Assembly: GCA_027346035.1 (NCBI GenBank)
Contig: DAIESZ010000252.1
Span: 1-5,715 of the forward strand
DNA length: 5,715 nt
DNA from: Propionibacteriaceae bacterium
Lineage (GTDB): Bacteria; Actinomycetota; Actinomycetes; Propionibacteriales; Propionibacteriaceae
Direction of reading: 5' to 3'
This document shows, piece after piece, positions 1-5,644 of the stretch. Numbering within the stretch: the first letter of the stretch is position 1; each line of letters begins with the position of its first letter. A program made the translations under genes and the position numbers. The notes under the pieces are model-generated. The model had not been told where the DNA came from, did not search any database, and saw only the letters and a list, made by a program, of their open reading frames with translations.

Positions 1-16
1 CCTCCGCGCTCGGAGG
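1..16. repeat. GC-rich hairpin / possible divergent RBS at the left edge
   Basis: CCTCCG (1-6) and CGGAGG (11-16) are exact reverse complements around a 4-nt loop, so the sequence can form a 6-bp hairpin that may extend beyond the window. Read on the minus strand, positions 1-5 are GGAGG, a perfect Shine-Dalgarno core. It would serve a divergent gene starting a few bases left of position 1. Which of these roles is real cannot be decided because the flank is missing. No T-run follows the hairpin on the plus strand, so it is not a standard terminator in that direction. Confidence 0.3.
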
Positions 17-36
17 TGTCGGGCGGCGACGAGCCC

Positions 37-42
37 AGTTTA
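37..42 (-). promoter_or_regulatory. Possible -10 box for a divergent minus-strand gene
   Basis: On the minus strand this hexamer reads TAAACT, which fits the actinobacterial TANNNT -10 pattern. Transcription would start near position 30 and run left toward the GGAGG at 1-5, giving a short leader for a gene outside the window. No convincing -35 is visible about 17 nt upstream, which is common in actinobacterial promoters but leaves the call weak. Confidence 0.2.
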
Positions 43-61
43 CCGGGTACCATGGGTAGCG

Positions 62-76
62 GATACTTGAAGTATC
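62..76. promoter_or_regulatory. 15-bp palindromic operator, probable TetR binding site
   Basis: GATACTT-G-AAGTATC is a perfect 7+1+7 inverted repeat. It is notably AT-rich in a GC-rich background and sits just upstream of the probable -10 box (80-85) of the tetR-family gene, where a bound repressor would block RNA polymerase. TetR-family genes commonly autoregulate through such a palindrome. That the first gene here binds this site is inferred from position and symmetry. Confidence 0.65.
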
Positions 77-79
77 AGG

Positions 80-85
80 TAGATT
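80..85 (+). promoter_or_regulatory. -10 element of a leaderless promoter
   Basis: TAGATT matches the TANNNT -10 consensus of actinobacteria. Seven bases separate it from the ATG at 93, so transcription would start at or one base before the start codon. No Shine-Dalgarno sequence is present between 70 and 92, which fits a leaderless mRNA. A -35 is not recognisable; the palindrome at 62-76 occupies the spacer region. Confidence 0.5.
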
Positions 86-92
86 AGTCCGC

Positions 93-776
93 ATGGACGA
101 AGATGTCGACCCGCGGACGCCGACCATCGCAAGTGATCCCGGCGACCACACCGGAGACGCTCCCCCGTCGGCCGATGGGCGCAGCACCCGCTGGGAGGAA
201 CACCGGGTGCACAAGCGTCGCGAGCTCGTCGAGGCCACACTGCGGGCGATCCGCGCCGACGGCCCCCAGGTGGGCCTCGACGACATCGCCGCCCAGGCGG
301 GAACGTCGAAGACGGTGATCTACCGGCACTTCGGCGACCGGACGGGGTTGTGGACAGCTGTGGTCGAGAGCGTTCACGGCTACATCCTCAGCAATCTCGA
401 CGTGCCACTGACGCTCAGCCGGCCGGGCCCCGCCGATCTCGTCACTCAACTCGCCGACGTCTACCTCGCCGTCGTCGAACGCGATCCGGAGATCTACCGG
501 TTCGTCGTGACCCGTCCTGCCGGCGACGTCGCCGATCCGGTCGCCTCGTTCACCAGCCGCATCGGGGCCCTGGTCGCCGAGAGCCTCCGCCCGCACGTGC
601 GCGCGGCGGGCCTCAACGACCTCATGGCCGACACCTGGGGGCAGGGGGTGATCGGCTTCATCTGGGCGGTGGCCGACACCTGGCTCGCCAGCGGCATGCA
701 GCGACCCCGGCAGGCCGTCGTCGACGACGTGGCCGCGCTGTTCACGCCGGCCTTCACACCCCTGACGAGGAGTTGA
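93..776 (+). CDS. TetR/AcrR-family transcriptional repressor
   Basis: A 227-residue DNA-binding regulator. The N-terminal TetR helix-turn-helix domain covers about residues 37-85, with the recognition segment TSKTVIYRHFGDRTGLW at about 71-87. The helical C-terminal ligand/dimerisation domain (about 90-225) is of the variable TetR type, so the ligand cannot be read from sequence. Residues 1-34 are an acidic, proline-rich, probably disordered extension. The ATG at 93 is chosen because a TANNNT box lies 7 nt upstream, implying a leaderless transcript; a GTG at 207 (residue 39) with a good Shine-Dalgarno sequence would give a 189-residue protein of more typical TetR length. The gene ends 2 nt before an acyl-CoA oxidase/dehydrogenase gene, so it probably represses its own operon through the palindrome at 62-76 and responds to an acyl-CoA or fatty-acid signal. 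The effector is inferred from context only. Confidence 0.9.
   Translation: MDEDVDPRTPTIASDPGDHTGDAPPSADGRSTRWEEHRVHKRRELVEATLRAIRADGPQVGLDDIAAQAGTSKTVIYRHFGDRTGLWTAVVESVHGYILSNLDVPLTLSRPGPADLVTQLADVYLAVVERDPEIYRFVVTRPAGDVADPVASFTSRIGALVAESLRPHVRAAGLNDLMADTWGQGVIGFIWAVADTWLASGMQRPRQAVVDDVAALFTPAFTPLTRS
193..199 (+). promoter_or_regulatory. Internal Shine-Dalgarno before an alternative GTG start of the TetR gene
   Basis: GGGAGGA stands 7 nt before an in-frame GTG at 207-209. It also encodes part of Trp-Glu-Glu (residues 34-36), so it may be coincidence. If used, translation would begin at His-Lys-Arg-Arg just before the helix-turn-helix and drop the disordered N-terminal extension. Confidence 0.3.
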
Positions 777-778
777 CG

Positions 779-2746
779 ATGACCCTGACCAGGCACGACA
801 CCATCGGCTCCAGCATTGGTGAGTTGCTGCCGCCGGCCGCCGGCGCGGCGCTTCGGGAGGCACTCGACGGCCCGTTCCATGCGCTCAAGCAGCGGTGGCG
901 CGACGAGGTCCGTGCCGACGAGGTGGTCCGCGACCCGTCCCTGGGCATGGACGATGCCAGGGCCTGGACGCTGCAGCGACTGGTCGACCTGTCCCGTCGA
1001 GGGTTCGTCACCGCGGGCTTCCCCGACTCCGCCGGTGGAACCGGTGACATGGCCGAGTCGGTGGCCAACTTCGAAATGCTCGGCATGGGCGACCTGTCGC
1101 TGACCATCAAGTCGGGCGTCCAACACGGCCTGTTCGGCGGCGCCATCGTCAATCTCGGCACCACCTGGCATCACCAGGCCCTGCTGCCAGATGTCGTCCC
1201 GGGTCGGCTCCTCGGCTGCTTCGCGATGACCGAACTCGGGCACGGGTCCGACGTGTCATCGATCGAGACCACGATCACCTGGGTCCCCGAATCGGACGAG
1301 TATGAGGTGACATCTCCCACGCCCGGGTCACGGAAGGCCTACATCGGCAACGCCGCGCGCGACGGGCGGATGGCGGTGGTGTTCGGCCAGCTCTCGGTGG
1401 GTGGCCAGGACCAGGGGGTGCACGCCATCCTGGTGCCGATCCGCGACGATCGGGGCCAGGCGCCGGCCGGTGTGACCATCGGAGACCAGGGGCACAAGGG
1501 CGGTCTGCTCGGCGTCGACAATGGCACCCTCTGGTTCGACCACGTGCGGGGGCCCCGACGGATGCTGCTCGACCTATACGGCGGCGTCGACGCCGACGGC
1601 GTCTACCGTTCGGGCATCGACAACCCCAACGCCCGGTTCTTCACGATGCTGGGGACGCTCGTTCGGGGTCGCATCTGCGTGGGCGGCGGGGCCGCGTCGG
1701 CCACTCGGCGGGCGCTGAGCATCGCCACGCGCTATGCGCTCACCCGAACCCAGTTCCGGATGCCCGGCCTGGGGGCGGAGATCCCCCTGCTCGACTACCA
1801 GGCGCATCAACGCAAACTCCTGCCCGAGATCGCCCGCGCCTACGCCTACGGCTTCGCCCAGAACGAACTCTCCGAAGAGCTCCAACGCGTCTTCGATGCG
1901 ACCGTTCGTGGTGAGGTCGACCCGCAACGGGCTCGGGCCCTCGAGTCGCGAGCGGCCGGGATGAAGGCTGTACTCACCCGTTGGGCCAACGACACGGTCC
2001 AGGTCTGCCGGGAGGCCTGCGGCGGCGCCGGATTCCTCACCGAGAACCAGCTCACGCTCACGAGAAGCGATGTCGACGTGTTCGCGACGTTCGAGGGCGA
2101 CAACACGGTTCTGCTGCAATTGGTGGGCAAGGCCCTGCTCGTCGACTACCAGAAGAGTTGGGGCGAGATGGACCTGCGCGGCACGGCGCAGGCCACCGCC
2201 CGACTGATGGGGGGCGCCTTCGCCGAACGGACGGCGTCCCGCACGCTGATCACGCGACTGGTCGAGACCGCCCACCGGACTCCGGAGGCCGAACTCCTGA
2301 CCTCGCGCGGCTGGCAGGTGGAAATGTTCGAGGACCGCGAGAGGCACAGCGTCGAGAGCCTGGGCCGGCGCATGCGGGCTGCGGCGAGGCTGCCCAAGGA
2401 CGATTCCTTCACCGCCATCAACGCGCTGCAGTCGCACATGCTGTTCGCGGCCCGGGCGCACACCGAACGACAGGTGCTCGAGGCCTTCATCACCGGCATC
2501 GACCACTGCTTGGACGCCGCCGCGGCGGGAGTGCTCTCGCAGATGTGCGACCTGTACGCCCTCACCGCGATCGAGGCGGATCGCGCCTGGTTCCTCGAGC
2601 ACAACCGCCTGACCCCCTCCCGCGCGAAGGCGGTCACCGCCGCCGTCGACGACCTGTGCGCTCGGCTGCGACCCCACGCCCTCACCCTGATCGAGGGTCT
2701 CGGCGTTCCGTTCGACTGGCTGGAGGCCCCGCTCCTGGAGGTCTGA
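779..2746 (+). CDS. Acyl-CoA oxidase / acyl-CoA dehydrogenase family flavoenzyme
   Basis: A 655-residue FAD enzyme for the alpha,beta-desaturation of acyl-CoA to trans-2-enoyl-CoA, the first step of beta-oxidation. The middle domain carries CFAMTELGHGSDV (about 147-159), the flavin/substrate loop of the family. The helical C-terminal catalytic domain has EACGGAGF (412-419) and FATFEGDNTVLLQ, whose Glu439 aligns with the catalytic base of acyl-CoA oxidases. A further domain (about 540-655) has the LRPHALTLIEGLGVPFDWLEAPL ending of the ACOX C-terminal family (split here at residues 626-648). The length (about 650, not about 380) and FEGDNT signature favour the oxidase-type lineage, which passes electrons to O2; actinobacterial members are often simply labelled acyl-CoA dehydrogenase, and the electron acceptor cannot be decided here. 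The start is ATG 779, preceded by GAGGAG (767-772, 6-nt spacing) inside the end of the regulator gene; the frame stays open upstream, but that stretch is only antisense-like shadow over tetR. It is probably co-transcribed with, and repressed by, the TetR protein. Confidence 0.9.
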   Translation: MTLTRHDTIGSSIGELLPPAAGAALREALDGPFHALKQRWRDEVRADEVVRDPSLGMDDARAWTLQRLVDLSRRGFVTAGFPDSAGGTGDMAESVANFEMLGMGDLSLTIKSGVQHGLFGGAIVNLGTTWHHQALLPDVVPGRLLGCFAMTELGHGSDVSSIETTITWVPESDEYEVTSPTPGSRKAYIGNAARDGRMAVVFGQLSVGGQDQGVHAILVPIRDDRGQAPAGVTIGDQGHKGGLLGVDNGTLWFDHVRGPRRMLLDLYGGVDADGVYRSGIDNPNARFFTMLGTLVRGRICVGGGAASATRRALSIATRYALTRTQFRMPGLGAEIPLLDYQAHQRKLLPEIARAYAYGFAQNELSEELQRVFDATVRGEVDPQRARALESRAAGMKAVLTRWANDTVQVCREACGGAGFLTENQLTLTRSDVDVFATFEGDNTVLLQLVGKALLVDYQKSWGEMDLRGTAQATARLMGGAFAERTASRTLITRLVETAHRTPEAELLTSRGWQVEMFEDRERHSVESLGRRMRAAARLPKDDSFTAINALQSHMLFAARAHTERQVLEAFITGIDHCLDAAAAGVLSQMCDLYALTAIEADRAWFLEHNRLTPSRAKAVTAAVDDLCARLRPHALTLIEGLGVPFDWLEAPLLEV

Positions 2747-2764
2747 GGCGGCCCGTGCGGTCGC

Positions 2765-3916
2765 TCATCGCCGCGATCCGCCGGTTGGGACGCTGGGACG
2801 CACCAGGCGCCACAGTCCGTCGTCGGTCATCGCCACCAGGCCGAGCTCTTCGAGTCGGGCCAGCGCCGCGAGACACTGCGGCACGGGCTGTCCGGCGGCA
2901 CTGGCGATCTCTGCCAGCGAGACGTTCCCCCGACCGGGCAGCACTTCGCGAACCGCCATCAGTTCGTCGGGCACCGCATCGAGCAACCTGGCGTTGCCGC
3001 CGGTCGCCAACTGTGGCCCCTGCGACAGCGGCTCGACCACCACCAGCACGTCGTCGGCGTCGGCGGCCAACGTGGCCTCGCCATCGCGGATGAGCCGGTG
3101 GGGAGTGACCGACATCGCCGATCCCACCGGCCCGGGCACGGCGAGGGTCGGGCGCGAACAGGCGTGGGCCCAGGCGATCGTGTTGCGCGCGCCGCTTCGG
3201 GCCGCCGCCTCGACGATCACGGTGGCCGCGCTGGCGGCGGCGATCAACCGGTTGCGGGCGAGGAACGCGCGTTTGGTCGGGGCAGATCCGGGGACGAATT
3301 CGCTGACCAACAGCCCGTCGTGGTCGAGGATCCGCTCGAACAACGACTGGTTGCCGACGGGATACGGACGGTCGAGCCCGCAGGCGAGGAAGGCGACCGT
3401 GGGACGCTGCGCGGCCAGCGCCCCCTGATGTGCGTGGGCGTCGATGCCGTAGGCGCCTCCCGATACCACGGAGCGCCCCGAGCGGCTGAGGTCGTGGGCC
3501 ATCGCCATCGCGACCTCGTCGCCGTAGGGGGACGACGCTCTGGCCCCCACGATCGCAACCGACCCGTCGAGCAGTTCGGAGGCGCGGGCCCGCCCGCGCA
3601 CCCACAGCCCGATCGGGGGCCCACCGAAGCCGCCCACCCGCGCACGGGTGAGGTCGTCGAGCCCGGCGGGCCATTCGGCATCACCCGGGATGAGGAACCT
3701 CATGTCCCACCGACCCGTCTGCGCGACGAGCCCCGCGACGTCGAGGGAGGCCGCGCGGCGGCTCCACGCGGTCTGCCGAGCACCCTGGCGCAGGGCCTCC
3801 CACACCTCCTCCGCACCCATCCGGGTGACGAGGTCGACGAGGTCGGGTGCTCCCGGCTCGCAGGCCGCGGTGATGCCCGCCCTGGCGATCCGCTCGTCGC
3901 TCCACTCGGCACTCAT
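2765..3916 (-). CDS. dprA: DNA-processing protein DprA (DprA/Smf family)
   Basis: A 383-residue cytoplasmic protein that binds incoming single-stranded DNA and loads RecA during natural transformation; in many actinobacteria it is conserved without proven competence. The N-terminal helical/SAM-like segment (about 1-70) is followed by a Rossmann-fold core (about 75-295). Core motifs are GSVAIVGARASSPYG (118-132), VSGGAYGIDAHAHQGAL (151-167), ACGLDRPYPVGNQ (178-190), SEFVPG (205-210), RNRLIA (221-226), VEAAARSGARNT (235-246) and AVPGPVGS (259-266). A C-terminal winged helix (about 315-372) completes the full family architecture. The start ATG overlaps the stop of the upstream comM-like gene by 4 nt (ATGA), indicating translational coupling; only a weak GGGCGGG precedes it. 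The stop lies 18 nt from that of the convergent oxidase gene with no terminator visible between them. No truncation or missing motif is seen. Confidence 0.95.
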   Translation of the reverse strand: MSAEWSDERIARAGITAACEPGAPDLVDLVTRMGAEEVWEALRQGARQTAWSRRAASLDVAGLVAQTGRWDMRFLIPGDAEWPAGLDDLTRARVGGFGGPPIGLWVRGRARASELLDGSVAIVGARASSPYGDEVAMAMAHDLSRSGRSVVSGGAYGIDAHAHQGALAAQRPTVAFLACGLDRPYPVGNQSLFERILDHDGLLVSEFVPGSAPTKRAFLARNRLIAAASAATVIVEAAARSGARNTIAWAHACSRPTLAVPGPVGSAMSVTPHRLIRDGEATLAADADDVLVVVEPLSQGPQLATGGNARLLDAVPDELMAVREVLPGRGNVSLAEIASAAGQPVPQCLAALARLEELGLVAMTDDGLWRLVRPSVPTGGSRR

Positions 3917-5154
3917 GCTGCACCCGCCCAGTCACCCCGGCGGAGCATCAGTGCCGTGCGGACGTCGTCGCGCGTGGGCCTCCCGCGGCCGGCCAGGTCG
4001 GCCAGGGTCCAGGCGATCCTCAGACACTTGTCGACGCCCCTGGAGCTGATCTGTCCACGCACCAAGGCGGCATCGAGCAGGTCGATCCCCTCGGGCAGGG
4101 GCAGCGTGACCCGCAGGTGGGCACCGGGCACCTCGGCGTTGGTCGACCAGGGTGTGTCCCGCAACCTGGCCCGCTGGCGTTCGCGCGCCTGCCGGACCCG
4201 CGCGGCCACCTGTTCCGACGTATCGCCGGTCGCGGCATTGCGCAGGTAGGCCTTGCGCACCGGCGCCATCGACACCTGGAGGTCGATCCGGTCGAGGATC
4301 GGACCGCTCAACCGATCGCGGTACCGGCGCACGGCCATCGGCGGGCATTCGCAGACCAGGCCGGGCGTGCCTGCCCGCCCGCATGGACACGGGTTCGCGG
4401 CGAGCACGAGTTGGAACCGGGCGGGGAAGGTGGTGTGCCGGTCGGCGCGACCGATCGTCACCGCCCCGCGTTCGAGGGGGGTGCGCAGCGCCTCGAGCAG
4501 GCGCGGGCCGAACTCGGGGGCCTCGTCGAGGAACAGGACGCCACGGTGGGCCAACGAAATGGCTCCCGGCTTGGCCATCCGAGGTCCCCCGCCCACGAGA
4601 CCGGCCATTGACACGTTGTGGTGGGGATCGCTGTAGGGAGGGCGCGACACGAGGCCGCCGGACAGGTCGATGCCCGCCAGGGAATGGATGGCCGACACTT
4701 CGAGGGCCTGGTCGGGTGTCAGGTCGGGCAGGATCCCGGGAAGCCGCTCGGCCAGCATGGTCTTGCCGACACCGGGCGATCCGTGCAGATAGAGGTGATG
4801 ACCACCAGCCGCGGCCACCTCGAGCGCCCACTTGGCGGTGGGTTGGCCGGCCACATCGGCCAGATCGCCGGGCGGTGTCGTCGCCGGTGCCCTAGCCGGT
4901 TCGGAATCGGGGTCGAGCGCGACCGGGTGGCCGTTGAGCACCTCAACGAGGTCCGCCAGGTCTCGCACCCCCCAGATGGTCAGGCCCTCGACCAGGTGCG
5001 CCTCCCGCGCCTGCCGTGCCGCCACGATCACCCGGGTGAACCCGCTCTCACGGGCTGCCAGCACGGCCGGCAGCACCCCTCTCGCGACCCTGGTCCGCCC
5101 GTCGAGCCCGAGTTCGCCGAACATCGCGGTGGTCGGGAGCAGGTCGCGAGGCAC
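3913..5154 (-). CDS. comM: N-terminally truncated ComM/YifB family AAA+ ATPase (Mg-chelatase-like)
   Basis: Family members (YifB/ComM, about 500 residues) are AAA+ helicases; Vibrio ComM forms hexamers that drive branch migration during integration of transforming DNA. Counting from the first GTG (5154), the 413-residue product retains the end of the N-terminal ChlI-like domain (GELGLDGR, 13-20). It also has Walker A GSPGVGKT (125-132), Walker B VLFLDE (206-211), the NPCPCG...CECPP cysteine cluster (254-272), YRDRLSGPILDRIDL (278-292) and a C-terminal SRGVDKCLRIAWTLADLAG segment (371-389). The homology continues upstream of the GTG as LDLAIVSAVLAASNVV to position 5199. There it meets an in-frame TAG (5200-5202), exactly where relatives have a conserved (F/Y)DL preceded by about 80 more residues. 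Those residues are absent from all frames to 5715, so the gene has lost its 5' end. The AAA+ core is intact, but the protein is probably non-functional or altered, and the GTG lacks a strong ribosome site. The stop overlaps dprA by 4 nt. Pseudogene status is likely but unproven. Confidence 0.85.
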   Translation of the reverse strand: MPRDLLPTTAMFGELGLDGRTRVARGVLPAVLAARESGFTRVIVAARQAREAHLVEGLTIWGVRDLADLVEVLNGHPVALDPDSEPARAPATTPPGDLADVAGQPTAKWALEVAAAGGHHLYLHGSPGVGKTMLAERLPGILPDLTPDQALEVSAIHSLAGIDLSGGLVSRPPYSDPHHNVSMAGLVGGGPRMAKPGAISLAHRGVLFLDEAPEFGPRLLEALRTPLERGAVTIGRADRHTTFPARFQLVLAANPCPCGRAGTPGLVCECPPMAVRRYRDRLSGPILDRIDLQVSMAPVRKAYLRNAATGDTSEQVAARVRQARERQRARLRDTPWSTNAEVPGAHLRVTLPLPEGIDLLDAALVRGQISSRGVDKCLRIAWTLADLAGRGRPTRDDVRTALMLRRGDWAGAA

Positions 5155-5195
5155 GACGTTGGACGCCGCCAGAACCGCGGAGACGATCGCGAGGT

Positions 5196-5203
5196 CAAGC
5201 TAG
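5196..5203. other. Breakpoint where comM homology ends (possible attachment or insertion junction)
   Basis: On the minus strand the comM reading frame runs Asp-Leu-Ala-Ile inward from 5196, with a Leu codon at 5197-5199 in the place of the usual Phe/Tyr. The next codon is TAG. Everything to the right (5200-5715) is unrelated to comM on either strand. The change is abrupt rather than a drift or frameshift, as expected for site-specific integration, transposon insertion or a deletion/rearrangement end point. The exact crossover base cannot be fixed without an uninterrupted relative. Confidence 0.6.
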
Positions 5204-5205
5204 GT

Positions 5206-5222
5206 CGTAGGACACTTCTACG
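5206..5222. repeat. Inverted repeat CGTAG-N7-CTACG next to the comM breakpoint
   Basis: CGTAG (5206-5210) and CTACG (5218-5222) are exact reverse complements with a 7-nt spacer. The repeat lies 4-20 nt outside the point where comM homology stops and 39 nt before the start of the small plus-strand gene. It could be an arm of a recombinase attachment site or an operator/promoter element for that gene. At 5 bp per arm it could also be chance. Confidence 0.3.
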
Positions 5223-5260
5223 TGAGGGCAACAACGCCCCACCCCTGGAAGGAACGCACC

Positions 5261-5581
5261 ATGACCACCAGCACCACCGCCAACCTCACCATCCAGCCCA
5301 CCGACTGCCCCTCGTGGTGCCAGGACCACGGCCAGCCGCACCAGGTGACCGAGACGAACCCGGTCCCGGGCAGTGCCTACTCCGTCATGCACAGGGCGGA
5401 CATCGGAGACTGGAACGTCGCCAGCCTCGCCTACCTTGACGAGCAGGGACGGCAGCAGGAGGCCGCCGAGCCCGAGGTCTCCGCCCGCTTCGACTGGGTG
5501 TCCGATCCCGTCGACATCCGGGAGACGGCCCGCGGGTTGCTCCGGGTCGCCGACGCCATCGAGCACGCGCGCACCAACTGA
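5261..5581 (+). CDS. Small DUF6907-like protein with a C-x3-C-x2-H-x3-H motif
   Basis: A 106-residue soluble protein of unknown function. Near the N-terminus it has CPSWCQDHGQPH, giving Cys16, Cys20, His23 and His27, a spacing that could bind a metal such as zinc. The middle (about 38-78) alternates hydrophobic and polar residues, as in a beta-rich fold (SVMHRADIGDWNVASLAYLDEQG), and the end is helical (IRETARGLLRVADAIEHA). This layout matches my memory of DUF6907 proteins, common on actinobacterial integrative elements, plasmids and other accessory regions; I could not run a profile search. ATG 5261 is preferred over the in-frame GTG at 5222 because AAGGA (5249-5253) lies 7 nt upstream. The gene is divergent from the truncated comM and ends before a strong terminator, so it is probably monocistronic. 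No signal peptide or membrane segment is seen. The metal site is an inference. Confidence 0.8.
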   Translation: MTTSTTANLTIQPTDCPSWCQDHGQPHQVTETNPVPGSAYSVMHRADIGDWNVASLAYLDEQGRQQEAAEPEVSARFDWVSDPVDIRETARGLLRVADAIEHARTN

Positions 5582-5600
5582 ACACCTGCACGATCACGCA

Positions 5601-5644
5601 AACGAAGCGGCATCTACCCCACGAGGGCGGGTGCCCTTCGTTTT
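5601..5644 (+). terminator. Intrinsic terminator after the DUF6907-like gene
   Basis: AACGAAG (5601-5607) pairs perfectly with CTTCGTT (5636-5642). Inside it, after one bulged C (5608), GGCATCT (5609-5615) pairs with GGGTGCC (5629-5635), allowing G-T pairs. A CCC/GGG inner stem (5617-5619 with 5625-5627) adds further pairing. The stem runs into TTTT at 5641-5644. It begins 20 nt after the stop codon, the usual place for a rho-independent terminator. Confidence 0.8.

Noticed and set aside
350..778. Open frame extending the acyl-CoA oxidase gene upstream to position 350
   Set aside because: The extra 143 residues are arginine/proline-rich low-complexity translation overlying the tetR gene in another frame, and ATG 779 has a good ribosome site 6 nt upstream.
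84..863. 259-codon minus-strand open frame opposite the TetR gene
   Set aside because: It mirrors the codon pattern of the real gene on the other strand; the TetR helix-turn-helix fixes the coding strand.
1574..2677. 367-codon minus-strand open frame opposite the acyl-CoA oxidase gene
   Set aside because: It is a GC-rich shadow frame with no recognisable motif, lying over a conserved enzyme.
2747..2782. GGCGG...CCGCC as a possible terminator between the convergent genes
   Set aside because: The stem is only 5 bp with a 26-nt loop and there is no T-run on either strand.
2787..2801. Direct repeat GGGACGC-T-GGGACGC
   Set aside because: It lies inside the dprA C-terminal codons (Arg-Pro-Ser-Val-Pro region) and is too short to mean more than local codon similarity.
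3098..4249. 383-codon plus-strand open frame opposite dprA and comM
   Set aside because: It is antisense to two well-recognised genes, has an Arg/Gly/Pro-rich shadow composition and no family resemblance.
5200..5260. Frameshift as the explanation for the comM truncation
   Set aside because: All three minus-strand frames upstream of 5200 were read and none shows the expected DLPKRGSGFDL-type sequence, so the homology is absent rather than shifted.
5195..5566. Minus-strand open frame that could have been a continuation of comM
   Set aside because: It is in a different frame from comM, its translation is Gly/Val-rich and unlike the ComM N-terminus, and it lies opposite the small gene with an RBS and terminator.
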